Assembly: GCA_013398615.1 (NCBI GenBank)
Contig: VZSR01003805.1
Span: 3,949,728 to 4,013,727, forward strand
Reading direction: 5' to 3'
Source: Brachypodius melanocephalos
Taxonomy: Eukaryota > Chordata > Aves > Passeriformes > Pycnonotidae
Length of the DNA: 64,000 bases
Below are positions 26,456 through 38,600 of this stretch, in pieces. The notes beneath the pieces are model-generated. The model was given only the letters and a program-made list of their open reading frames with translations, searched no databases and was not told the DNA's origin. How positions within the stretch are numbered: position 1 is the stretch's first letter; each line of letters begins with the position of its first letter. A program made the translations under genes and the position numbers.

Positions 26456-27180
26456 TGGATACTTTTTTATTATTATTATTTTAGGAGAAATATCTTTTTA
26501 AAGGACCACATAGCACTTATTTTCATAGAAAAGTAGCCCATGTTTCTTTATTGCATTTTTAAAGAAACATGCAGTGGATTCATAAAAGTAATTTTGTTCA
26601 CTATGCACAGAATATTGTATACCTATCAGATCCTCACACGTGAGTATAACTTTTTCTATATTTATACCCTCTGATCAGAAAGAGCCCACCAGCGCTTCAG
26701 AGGAACCCAATTAATTCCTGCTGCAGTTAAACTAATTGCAGTTACTGTTCCTCTGTAAAGAAATGGGGAAATGCAATTTTCCATTCATAATTTTTCATTG
26801 CAGTGGGTTGTTTGGGGTGTTTTTTTGTTGTTTGTTTGGTTTTTTTAATACCTCTGTCAAAGAATATATTCCAGATAGTTACAGTAATGAAGCAGCTGAA
26901 ATGGGAAATGTCATAGCCATTTGCTGTTCACCTCGGAAATGTGTTCATGTAAGGTGTGCAGGATGTTATTTCTTTACAAGATGAGAAATTATGTGATGGA
27001 GAAAAAACCACATACAAAAGCTCTTTTCATGATATGACATGTAACTTCAATTACATTATTATTTCGAAGTAAAAATTATAGAGTATCTTTACTTTGTGAA
27101 AGTGTGTCACAGGTTATTTTGCTTTATGACTTTAATTGCTGGTGCTTAATCGCTCTTGAAAATACCATCAGCAGCACCCC
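26456..27180 (+). other. NR1H4 3' UTR and short intergenic spacer
   Basis: Sequence after the NR1H4 stop. I saw no canonical AATAAA before the CpG-rich block. The variants AATATA (26863-26868) and AGTAAA (27068-27073) occur. The 3' UTR end is therefore uncertain, and the distance to the probable GAS2L3 promoter is only about 0.7 kb. Confidence 0.6.
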
Positions 27181-27900
27181 TGGGACAGGTAAGCTTGTCT
27201 GGATGCTATGTTCGGAGGTGCGGATGCCGCCGGGGGCTGCAGGCAGGGTGGGAGGGACTCTTCGTGCTGGGGTCCGCTCCCAGCGATGCGAGCCCCGGCG
27301 GCGGGCGCAGCGCTGTGCCCAGCGCTCCGGGTAAGAACGCCGGCAGCCAGGGGCCCCTTCGGCTCCCAGCGCCCGGGGGTGCAGGTTGGAGATGGCCCGG
27401 CCCGGGGGCGGTGTCCCAGCCCGGTGTGCCAGCCCGGNNNNNNNNNNNNNNNNNNNNNNNNNNNNNNNNNNNNNNNNNNNNNNNNNNNNNNNNNNNNNNN
27501 NNNNNNNNNNNNNNNNNNNNNNNNNNNNNNNNNNNNNGGGCGGCTGAGGGGCAGAGGGTCCGGTGTCGGCGCCGGGTCGGGAGCGGGGCGCTGCGGCGGA
27601 GCTCCGCTGGCGGCAGCGGTCGGAGGGTCCCGCCTGCGTGCGGGGGCAGCGCCGGGGAGTCCCGCGTGTCGAGGAGCCCCGGCAGAGCCCGGCGTTGGGC
27701 GGAGCTGGTCACTGGGATCGGCCCGGTCACCCGTCCAGCGGCAGCAGTCCCACCCAGACTCTGTCACGGAGGTCGGAAGGGAAGTGCCTCGAAACTTACC
27801 GTGGGGAAGGGAGAGGGCAGAGTTTTTGCATAACATCCTTCAAACCAGTCTCTCTCGTGCCCTGCGCAGGCGTTTGAGGATGCAGTGCTGTTTCTGTACG
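27180..27900 (+). promoter_or_regulatory. GAS2L3: CpG-rich block, probable GAS2L3 promoter and noncoding exon 1
   Basis: An abrupt GC- and CpG-rich segment in an otherwise AT-rich region, 3' of NR1H4 and 5' of the GAS2L3 coding exons. Two consensus splice donors on + are present: CAG|GTAAGC at 27189 and CGG|GTAAGA at 27331. Either could end a noncoding first exon that splices to 32624. The block is interrupted by 100 Ns. The assignment to GAS2L3 is inferred from position and strand; no TATA box was identified. Confidence 0.7.
27438..27537. other. Assembly gap (100 N)
   Basis: Exactly 100 Ns in the middle of the CpG-rich block. A round 100 is commonly used for a gap of unknown or nominal length, so real GC-rich promoter sequence is probably missing. 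ORFs that run across it in several frames are artefacts. Confidence 0.98.
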
Positions 27901-29128
27901 AAATTTGCCCCGGTGCTCTTGGCTAAAACACTCATTTTTATAGCTTAGTAAGTCGAAAAGCGTCTGGCTCCTTTCTTTGCCCAAAAGCTGGCCGTGTTCC
28001 AGGGATGCTGTGTGTCACCTTTGGCATCGTATCAGATGGGGAAAAGTACATGTATTCTTTTAGGAGCTATAAGGCCTAGCTGGCCTATGCATTTAAAATT
28101 GTGCCAGGTGGATCTTTCAGAACAAGATATAATTTTATATTTAAGTCATAATAAACTACTCTTGACTGTGGCCAGCCAGCAGCCTGCTAAATGGGCATCG
28201 AAAAATGCTCCCCTCCATGTTGCTTTGCTGGAAAAAGTGTGGTGTAGAAATGGCAGGGAGAGAAGAACTTGCCCTGTGTATGTGAGGCAGCAGCTGGGGC
28301 AGTGTGTCTGGTGTTAAGCAGCCTCTGCCCAAACTGGATGCTCCTGTGGGAAAGCAGCCGTCTGCATGTCTCCTGCCGAGATGCCAGCTGTTGAGACGAG
28401 GTGCTCCTCCCTGATTTCCAGTGGGTTTCTCTGCCCTGACAGGTGTACCTAGGGCCTTTGTTGCCATTTGGTAGGGGAGAGTGTGCTCACTGCCACTGCT
28501 TGTGTCCCTTCATGGAGAGGTGTGGAAAGGCAGTCTCTGAGGAGAGCACTCAGCGTGCCTTAATGTGAGGAGGTGGTTGCCACCTTAAAGCCCATCACCT
28601 CGGACTGACTAGTCTGGTTCTTTCTCTTTTGTGCCTTTGAGGCCTCCCCAGGGAAGCAGAGCTCCTGCTGACTCAGTAATGCAACAAAAGGGCTCTGTAA
28701 TTGCTCTAGTGATGGAGGGAGTAGCACTCCTTTCAGTCGATGTCTCTTGTGCCTACCCCTTTTCTTCTTCATGTTAGTAGATGTGTCTCTAAAAAAATCT
28801 TCACTATCCTGTAGGAGGTTTCAACAGATACTGATGTGACAGCTTCTTTCATTTCAGTGTGTTTCTAAACATGGGTTTCAGTAGGTACTGTCAAGTCTGA
28901 TCCAGTTGCCCTGGGTTAGACTGCTGTCTTTTGGTGTTGACGGAATAGAAGATGATGTTATGTATCTTAAATATAGGGTGAAGAAGTAGAAGTGTTTCTA
29001 CCCAAGTTTTTTCTTAATGAGCATGTTAACAGAAGGCATTTTAATGAGCCTGTGAATCCCTTTAGGTTCCACATAAGCTAAGTCAATGGCTGTTTCATCA
29101 ATACTTGAACTATCTGTAGGGTTGTGGA

Positions 29129-29151
29129 TTTGTTTGTTTGTTTGTTTGTTT
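29129..29151. repeat. (TTTG)n microsatellite
   Basis: About five to six tandem TTTG units in the probable GAS2L3 first intron. Confidence 0.9.
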
Positions 29152-32099
29152 ATATGTAAACTGTTCAGTCAAGTAAAATGGGATTTGGACTTGATTCATC
29201 TTGTTTGTCAGAAAGGGTTGTAATTACTGTGGCCTGTCTTGCTGGTTGGACCCCAGTGAGTGATCTATAAACACTGATACAACTGATCCTAAGCAGGCTA
29301 TCTCCTGTAGCATCTAAGAACATATGTTAGCACCTTGAGGTTTTTGTGGAAAGTGCTTTACTATTTGCTGACTCTGCTGTTTCTCAGAGTGTCTGGGGGC
29401 AAAGCACTGGGCATCTCTGTGGAGAGCAGAGGCAAACTATGGTCTCACTAGTCTGTGTGGGTTATGTCCAGGTTGTCTGCACCCCCTTTCCTGAGTAATG
29501 CCTGTCCCTATGCCATGTGTGAATAGATAGGGATGTTTTTCTCATCTTTCTTACCCGCTGTTGATCCGTAGCTCTAGGCCTTCACTGGAGGTTTGGCATT
29601 CAACCAGCTGAAGGCAATTCTTGCCTCTCCTGATCTATCATTTGGGGCTGACCACCTGTCTCCTAGTAAACCAGTGTCTCTGTATGGATTCAGCTGTAAG
29701 GTGTGGCTAGGTGACAGCTCCTTTCTTTCCATCCCACAGAGCCATTGGCAGCAGAAGTACCAGCAGAAATGAGGTGTTTCCTGAAAGTGGGGTTGGTGGT
29801 GGGGGACCTCTATGCTTACTGAGCTTGGAACTGGGCTGGCTGCCCCCTGATTGGGAAATGCTCACAAGTTTCTGGTGTTTTCCTTGTTTTAAGGGGTGAA
29901 GCAGGGAGGGGAAAATGGGGAAGAAACAACACCAGGTAGAGGAAGGGGAAGGGTTATTAAAAGAATTGTTTCTACTATGACACGCTTATTCAGTCTTTTG
30001 TCCCAAGGGACCTTGAGGGTATCATGGTCTGCCTGGAAATGATAATGGCATGGCCTGAAGCCGTGCGTGTAACACTGTATGTGTTACAGTGTACTTTTAT
30101 TCTGATGTCCTTTCTTTCACAAACTTCAGTGTCTGAACACCAAATGCCTGTTGAGTGAGAGCTGATAAAACTGGCATGTGTAGAAACTGATGCAGTCCTA
30201 TCTGGAGCTGCCAAAATTCAGTATCAGGTACTTCATTCATTATGTACAACTTTTTGATGCAGGGAACCCAACTGGTTTTAGAAGTCAGATTTGGTTATGA
30301 CTCTGCCTAATACTGCAGTATTCACCTCACCACAGCACCTTCTGCACATTTGCAGGCTGACTACTTGAAGGTGGCAGATCTGGGTCTTCTCCTCCTGTGC
30401 CTCTCTCAGTAAGTGACAAGGCTATGTTAATCTGTGTCCCCTGCAATCTCTGAGCTGAACCGTTTGGCAGCTGAAAATGGGTAATGGTACTGTATTACTC
30501 TTTCAACTCAAAATCCATGCACTGCAGCTCACATCATCAGAGGGGGGTTTTGTTCAGTGTTTTTCAGATGCCCTGATTATAAGTGAAGCCTTTTGACTTT
30601 TAGGGAGATCTGACATATGGGCTTACAAAATAACTTGTTTTAGAAGAGTAGGCACTTGAAGTTCAAGTGCCACAATTTTCTTCAATCTCCTCTTTTTTTT
30701 TTCTTTTTTCTTTTTTTTTTTATTTTGGCAAGACTAGTTTTTGTTAGGCACAAAACTGCAGATGCTGAGCATTCCTGTGATAGCTGCAGTGTGAATATTT
30801 TGCTTTGTTCATGTTTTGAGTACTCCCTGTGAATTAGGCTGTCTTTTGTTTTCCCTTGGCAGTTAGTATGCCAGGGCTCTTGTTAGCCTATATGGAACTC
30901 CTTATTTTAATGAGACCAACTTCTCTGCTGGCAGTTCTACTGTTGCTTTATTTATTTTTTTTAATCAATGAAGCCTCTTATTGAGCTTGTCTTAGGACAA
31001 TAGCTTTCTTATGCCAAAGGAAAACGTGTTCCTCTGGACAAAGCTGTGGGAAGCATAGCATGCTCATTAGTAATGCTTGGTATATACCCTTCCCTTCCCT
31101 TGTTCATTCATAGGAGGAAAAATGACATCAAGGAGAGGATGTTCTCTTTCTTTTTTTTTTTTTTTTTCCCTTTCCCTAGAAATAAAAGGAAGGGGAAAGA
31201 TATCGCTTGAAGTGTCTCTGATAAGGTCTGAGAAGTGCTTGCAGTCCTGGTACAAGGAAGTGTCTTCACCTGAAACCAAACTGGTTGCTCATTTGCCAGT
31301 TGTAGAGGTAAGTTGTTTGAAATGCCTGATAGTTGTGGTCCCACAAAGTCTGCGAGGTTTATGGCAGTGGGAAGGAACAAGGAGGGGAAAATTACACCGT
31401 GCTGCTTTCTATGTAGAATGAAAGGGGGAGAATTTTTACAAGAATTGTGTTTTCTGTGATGGGCTATTCAGCCTTTTGTCATTGGAAGGCCAGGTTGAGG
31501 AGGAGAGAAGATGCCATCTACATACAAAGCCTAAATATCTGGGACAGAAGAGGAAAATTACTTATTTTTAAATGAAAACAGATGAGTCAAAAATGTCTAA
31601 TAATGTATGCAATCTGGTTTTCAGTTTAATCAGTAAGATGAAATTTTATTGCAGCTATTAAGTAACAGAGCAAGTCAACTGTTTTTAACAGGCTTCAAGA
31701 CATAGATAGGAACTTTTTGACATTGTAAAATACCACTGAAAATTATGGAGAAGTACATTCTGTACACGTGCATGCAGCTAACCTGGCAAATGCTGCACAT
31801 CTTTAGACCTGGAGCCTCCCGGGAAAGACCTATTAATCCTTAGCCCAATGCAGAACATGTGCTGGATTTTCCCATAGTTGAAAGCATTGCTAGAAAATAC
31901 AGTGTTTGCTTCAGGAGAGAAAGCACTGACTGGATTGTCTCCAAAGTTTCCTTAATGTTCGTTTTGCCAGGGATTTGTACTGATAACTGTGTTGCTGCAA
32001 TAGTTTGCACCATTCTGTTGAAAACTTAGTGCATGCCTGCTATGTGCAGAGTCACAATCCCAACAGAGATTTAAAAAATATTGATTTCTCTCATATCTG

Positions 32100-32158
32100 T
32101 TCTAGAACTTGATGATCTTTAAGGTCCCTTCCAACCCACATCATTCTGTGGTTCTATA
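32100..32158 (+). mobile_element. CR1 LINE 3' tail
   Basis: Contains GATGATCTTTAAGGTCCCTT followed by CCAACCCACATCATTCTGTG, the characteristic avian CR1 3' end. Only the last 60 bp or so remain. Orientation +. Confidence 0.85.
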
Positions 32159-32623
32159 AGAGAAAACCTTATTTGTCAAAATTATTTCTTTGCTTTAAGG
32201 TTTTCATGGTCTTCTAAGTATTTATGTAAACTCAGGATGCATAAATCTGTCTGCACACATGTACAAGATAGACTTGTGATAACCTGGAAGGAAATATTAG
32301 TGTCAACAGTGTTAAATCCAAGAATGGTTTGAAGTATATGTATTACACTTTGGCAAAATACGTCATACAACTCCTAAAAATCTTGCCAACTTTGGAGCAT
32401 TGTTTATGCATACAAAGTTAGTTGCTACTTTTGCTGTAATAACTGCACTTTTATCTAAGGGCAGAGAATTGAAGTTGACTGAATAAAAACTTTAGCTACT
32501 AAGATATTTCCCTCTTTCCTGTTAGACTAATTCTTATTTTTCCAAAACAGCACTGATGGGTTTTTCTCAGGATTTTCATGAAAGCAGGAGAGACTGTATT
32601 AAGAATCTCTTGTTTTTCCCCAG

Positions 32624-32670
32624 GAGGAGAAACTAATGTAAAGCAGGTGACCATGCAGAATGCAATTCAG
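32624..32670 (+). CDS. GAS2L3: GAS2L3 exon with start codon
   Basis: The acceptor is TTTTTCCCCAG (AG at 32622-32623) and the donor CAG|GTAAAT at 32671. The exon has 29 nt of 5' UTR and then ATG at 32653 with six codons, MQNAIQ, in a good context (ACCATGC). An ATG directly followed by TAA lies at 32636-32641 in the UTR part. Confidence 0.9.
32636..32641 (+). promoter_or_regulatory. GAS2L3: Start-stop upstream ORF (ATGTAA)
   Basis: A minimal upstream ORF in the predicted 5' leader: ATG followed at once by TAA, 11 nt before the main ATG. Such start-stop elements can pause ribosomes. The effect here is inferred, and the ATG context (AACTAATGT, T at -3) is weak. Confidence 0.6.
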
Positions 32671-35600
32671 GTAAATGCTTTTTGAAGTGTTTAAATCCTG
32701 TATGCGGGTGCAATTTTTTTTTTTAATACAAAAGTCTACCCTGAAGCAGATGAAATACTAGATTCCTCACTGTGGGGTACCTCTGATTTAAAAAAAAAAA
32801 AGTAGTAATTTTCCCCTTTTACAAGGAGCAATGTGACAAGGATAACCCATTGTTATTATCAGATAGCTGATCCATTCACCTTAGTGCTGTTAGCTAAGAA
32901 GGTTTTGAAGTCAAAGCCTGAGATTATTGAAAAATTTCCATCATGATTAAGAAGTGTTTTTTTAATAACTTTATATTCTAGTTAATCACTTAAGTATAAA
33001 TAAATAAATGTATTTAACATACACACTGAACTGAAGGAAAATAGTTAAGAATACCAGAAAGACTCTGTCTTTGGAAGTTTTTCTTCACAAAATTTCATTG
33101 TGGTCCTTTTCCTGAAATATAAGTTACCTCTTATTTAGAAAATAGGCAGTCTTGAAAAGAAATGCTAAGTGTTTGTGTTCAACAAATGTGTTATGTCCTT
33201 GCATGGGAACATTTCCTCTTTTAATGTTATAATTTTTAATAATTTAAGCACAAAATGCCTCTGAAATGTTTGATCAAGAAATCAGTAGTCTATAGCAAAT
33301 TATATGATAATTTTCAGATTTCATTACTTAAAATGTGCTGAGTTAAAAAAACCCAAAACATTTAATGCATGTTCTCTTCATTCTATATTCAGGAAAGTAT
33401 GTAACTTTAAATCCAAAGGAGGCAAGAGAATTAATGCAGTGGTGTATTGATGCAGGAGTTACTAACAAGAGCAGAACCCTTTGATTGCTGTGTTGGTTTG
33501 CTGTATCTGTTGAACGGGAAGTAGACACTTACACTTTGAATAATATTTCCTCGGTCTGATTCAGAACCACAACTGCTTGTCATCTGACTGCAAATATTAG
33601 AGCTTCCTCTCTTCAGCTTACTGCAATCTTCTGCAGGTGTGGTTTGGAGATGAGCTTCCCCTGAGTCCCCGGAGTCCTCTGACTCCGAGGCACGGGCCGG
33701 GTTTGGCAGACGTGTGCCTGTATGACCAATGGATATCTGTGCGGCATGAGGCCACTTTGGAGCCTATGCAAGAGGATCTCTCAATCTGGCTGTCTGGCTT
33801 GCTGGGTGAGCTCAAAAATAAATCACTCTCTAATGAAATTCAAAGCACTTTCAGTATTACAGTCAGTGCTGACGTATAATAGCTATGGTACTATTAAGAT
33901 CTGGTGTATTTGACTTTGAATGGCTGGGAGAATTGCATTAAAATGCATGCTTTGATTTCAGTTTTATTAGCTGCCACCTCTTAAGGGTTGCACAATTAAT
34001 AATTCTAATTTATATTTCTGAATCTTGTTAGTCTAATTAAAATCTAATTAAACTAAGATTTTATTTTACTTATATATTTCTTCTATTTTTCAGTCTTTAA
34101 TTGGAATGCTGTTGGAGTTGCCTCTAACCTCTTGCCTTCATATGAAACCTCTTTGCCTTTTGTGGAGTAACTTTAATATTGACCTTCTTTTTCTTAAAGG
34201 AATGGAAGTCAAAGCAGAACAACTGCTAGAAGAACTTGATAATGGGGTACTGCTTTGCCAGTTGATTGGTGTTCTTCAAAACTCAGTTAAAAAATGTTGT
34301 AGCACAAATAACTTAAGGGTGAGTTATATAATGATTTTTAATATAAAGTCCTAAATTTTCAGTAGTAGTTACAGGGAAAGCAGGTGAGTGAGGCTTCCCA
34401 AAGGAGTGTTTCGTATGCTGTGTATCCAGAGACTGATTAACAACAAAGTGGCTTTATAGATGGATAAACCCATCCAACAAATTACTTGTTTTGTTAATCA
34501 CATCCTAAGGTCCTTACTAGGTTTTTAGTTTGATTTCAGCAGAACTCTTGCCAGAGGAGCATGTAGTCTAGGTCTGGAGTTTGTTCCCCTGACATCAGTG
34601 TGGGTTGTTAATAATATATCCATTGGCACTTGGTAGTATGTTTTATGCTAGAAAGTGGTAGTGGTGTGCAGGTCAGCCATAAAAGCATCTAAACCTGGAG
34701 ATGGACTTCAGTGTTTTCATTGAGAAGCAATGCTTAGCTGAAATGTCAGTCTCAAGCAAGTTTCTATTACTTTGGAGTACAAAGACTGCAGAACTGAGGA
34801 CTGTTCACTTGTTGACTGTTCACAATGCTTTCTGTATTAGTGTAGCTTTTTTCATAGAATGTATACTGAGGTGAACACAAAATAGTTACAACTGTTTCTG
34901 TACTCTGAATTTAGGGTATATTTTGCTTTGCAAATATGCTTTGAAATCTGTTGGCAATGTTGATGTACACAATGTACTTTTTGCTTTCCTTCTTTGCCAG
35001 AATTTTCCTATGAGAAAAGTTCCATGTAAGAAGGATGCTCCATCAAGATCTTTCTTTGCCAGAGATAATACAGCCAACTTTCTTAACTGGTGTAGAGCCA
35101 TTGGAGTTGATGAGACATACCTCTTTGAATCTGAAGGCTTAGGTAACTCATTCTTTTTGTAAGATTTGCTTTAATCTCTGTGTGAATAACTATCTGATCA
35201 GGGAGTGCCTTGTTATAGACTTTTGAACTTTTTCTCTTGATTATGCATGTGTTGTGCAAACTTTTATTTATTTTAAGGCAGTGTCCAAGTAAAAGCTGTG
35301 AAAAATCAGGTCAGTGACTAATATAACTTGCATGATGCTTTTCTAAACTTCTGAAAGTTACTGTGTGGGTTGAAGTGAGGACTGAGAGCTGAGCAACAAA
35401 ATACCATGTTTTTCTTCAGTAAAAAGAACCACTGAGAAAAGAGGGGAAAATGGTGGTTTCACTTTCTGTGTGTGGGAAGACCACAGGGCCATGGTGTCAA
35501 CTCACAATAAGGTCTTTTCTTTGGTCTTAGAGCTCGTTCATGTTGTAAAAATCCCTCAGAATAATACATTCATGATGGTTAAATTTGGTTATTTAAGTTA

Positions 35601-38600
35601 AATTTGCTTATTTGGTTATTCAGACAACATCAACGTGTTGTCTGAAATGGCAACAGCCTGTTGGTAATTAACGTTTACTTCAGGACATACTTAACATGAC
35701 CTTAACCATTTGTATTTTCCCATTTAATAAGACAGGTATAAAAATAAATATTACCAACTATGAGTATGGCTGCCTAGTGCACAACTGGTGCTGTATAGCA
35801 TCTTCTAGACTGATACGATGGAATAAATTTTTTTTGACTGCTAATTAAGAAGATTGTACTTCCACCACATAAAAAATAAAGAAATGCTCTTCTACCAGCT
35901 ATTACGTCAGTAAAAATTAATTAATACGAAACTTTCTCTGGCAAGCCAAATTCTGGTTTTTGTTGTTTGGCTTCTTTTTTTTTTTTTTTTAAATACGAAA
36001 AATATCTGCCTGTCAGCAGACTAGTGAAAAACTAGAACTATCTTGTTTTCAGTAATCATGTGAATTTTTCATAGTATTAACTGGATTTTGAAGTCTTTGT
36101 GTCATTAAATGCTATTTACCTGCTGGCTGGACTGCCAGTGCATTTCTACTGGATAAGTCATCTTTTAAAACAGTTGGGAAAACTCCATCATTTACATCTG
36201 TCTCAATTTTATTAACTACTAGTGAGTGTATGTATCTTTTTTCAGTGCTAGGAAATACAGGAGTAGAAGTGAGTTACAAGAATATTTTAATTTGTTTTTT
36301 TAGTTCCTTGTATGAATTGTATTGCTAAAACATAGTAGTTCCTGTAAGTGGACAGGTAACTAGAACCTGTTTAGCTTCCCTGAGATAAGCAGACATGATT
36401 TCCTAGTGCTGTGGCTTTCACTCATAGCAAAGAAGTGTTTTGAAGTCTGTAACTCTTGACACAAGCTTGTTTTGTGGCATAAATATCTTCTGTGAGCCTT
36501 TTTGGCAGTTGAAATGAGCAGACTTGCAGCCTCCTAGATGAAACATTCTTTCCACTGATGTTTTCCATCAGACTTTCAAACCATTCTTCATTAATGAAAT
36601 AGGGAAAGGCTAAGTTGACAATTGTCTTTTTCCCATCAGGTATATATAGCAGCACCTCCTGAAAATTGTAGATGACTGGGAAGGAAATAAATCAAGAGTC
36701 TCCTGAGACAGCAGAAAGGAAGAGTAGGCATCATGGGATGCCCTTTGACATCAAGCCAAAACAAATGTCTTGGTCTTTGCTAGGGGTATAATTTGGAGTT
36801 TTCCCTTTTGGATTCAAGCAAATTAAAACACTCCTGTTACAGCTGGCAAAGACACACGTATACACAGACATTTCATACACTAAAAAAGAGATTAATCAGC
36901 CTCTAAAAATAGCTTTTAGATTATGGCTGTGTCAACTTTCTCTTCTAGATTTACCCTTCATAATCAGATCTTTTAAAAAGCAGACTTAGAAACAGAAGTA
37001 GATGATGTAAACAAGAAAATCTGACTTCACACTTGGATTATACTTTAGGAAGCACATTTAAAGCAAAGGCATTTTAAATATTCAATTGAACATCAGAAAG
37101 ATGTTGAATTTCATCTGTAAATATAGACCTGGGACTTTTGAAGTAGTGATGAGAAAAAAGATCTGTTGATTACTTAACTGATAACAGTCACCCAGGTAGT
37201 TCTTTCCTAGCCAAGATTTAAAACCACTCAGGCTCACTGGCTGTGCAGACATCCACTTGTCAGCTTGGGCCCTTGCAGTGTATCCTCCTGTGGATGGTAA
37301 CCTCCAGAGTGCGTGTACCTAGCTGTGTCTGTAGGCATGAGCATGAAGATGGGTGTATTTTCCTCTTTGTAGTTGTTCAGTGCTTTTCATCTTTAAGACT
37401 ACAATATTGCGTTTGGGAGTAGGGAATGGGAGATGTTTATGTCTCTTTTCTTCATGCTCTCATCAAGAAGGAAATAAAACATATTTCTCTTAGGAGGAAG
37501 AGAAGAGTGGTTTCAGGAGTGCCAGGGTGGGTTTAAAGACTTTACAAAATAGAAAATTAGAGTTGTAAAGCATGTAGTGCCTTATCAATGATAATGTACC
37601 TTGCCTCTGGGTAGGATGATGGGAAGTTTATAGTCATGGATAACTCATCTTCCGTTCTCTTGGCTGTACCTAATTGCATAGGCCTCCTGCAATAAATATG
37701 AGCTACAACTACTCTTCATTCCCTTCCCTTTTAGTGTTGCACAAGGATCCAAGACAAGTGTATCTTTGTCTGCTGGAAATTGGGCGCATTGTATCCGGGT
37801 AGGTGATACACACATGCTCCTAGCAAGGAATTGAAGGACACATCCTACTAATTAAAAGCTAAGACAAAGTTAGGGCATTATTTGTAGCTGTTAAGTGCAA
37901 TGCAGTGGATGTTAATTCTGTGCAAAAAGTAAGGAGTAGCTTTTCTAGGACTATCATACAATATGAATATTTTTTCAAGTATTTATCAGACTCTTTCCAT
38001 GGAGAAGTGCTGTTCCATGCTGGTTTCTATAGCTATGTGTTTAAGTTATACATTCAATTTATGTGTACCTCTTGGAAGAACTCACTGAGCATTAAGTACA
38101 ATTTTAAGTGTTTAAATTTTTCAGCGTTTTGGAAGGTATCTCTTTATTATTAAATGTAGACTTAATTTATTTCCAATGCAGAGCTGGACGCTTTAAGATA
38201 GCCTATCTAAAATGGATGTGACATCAACTGTGTAGTTTTGGCAGTATTTTTATTGCATCTTCTGGTAACACCAGGGCTACCTTAGGAAGGGCTCTGCTAG
38301 AAACTCAGAGATGCTCCTTCTCTTTGGATTATCAAGGCAATTACTCCTCTGACTGACTCAGATGTCTGTCTGTCAAGCCACTTATGATTTTGTAAGTTTA
38401 TCATCAGTTTCTTTTTGTTCTCTTCAGTAAATTAGTAATTGAACACTCTGCTTTGCTATTTGAGGTATGGAGTTGAACCTCCTGTACTTGTAAAACTAGA
38501 GAAGGAAATTGAGCTAGAAGAAACCCTGCTGATGACGTCTGGGCCACCATCACCTCTTAGCACACCAAAGCCATGTTGTCACCATGGGCAGCTACACGAG

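Larger units (their letters stand above)
27901..32623 (+). other. GAS2L3: Probable first intron of GAS2L3
   Basis: The interval from the CpG block to the first coding exon. It holds a (TTTG)n run at 29129-29151, T-rich tracts at about 30692-30723 and 31150-31168, and a CR1 3' fragment at 32100-32158. No coding exon was recognised. Its status as an intron depends on the inferred noncoding first exon. Confidence 0.6.

Noticed and set aside
27156..27948. Long ORFs on both strands through the CpG block
   Set aside because: They cross the 100-N gap and exist in several frames at once because GC-rich sequence has few stops.
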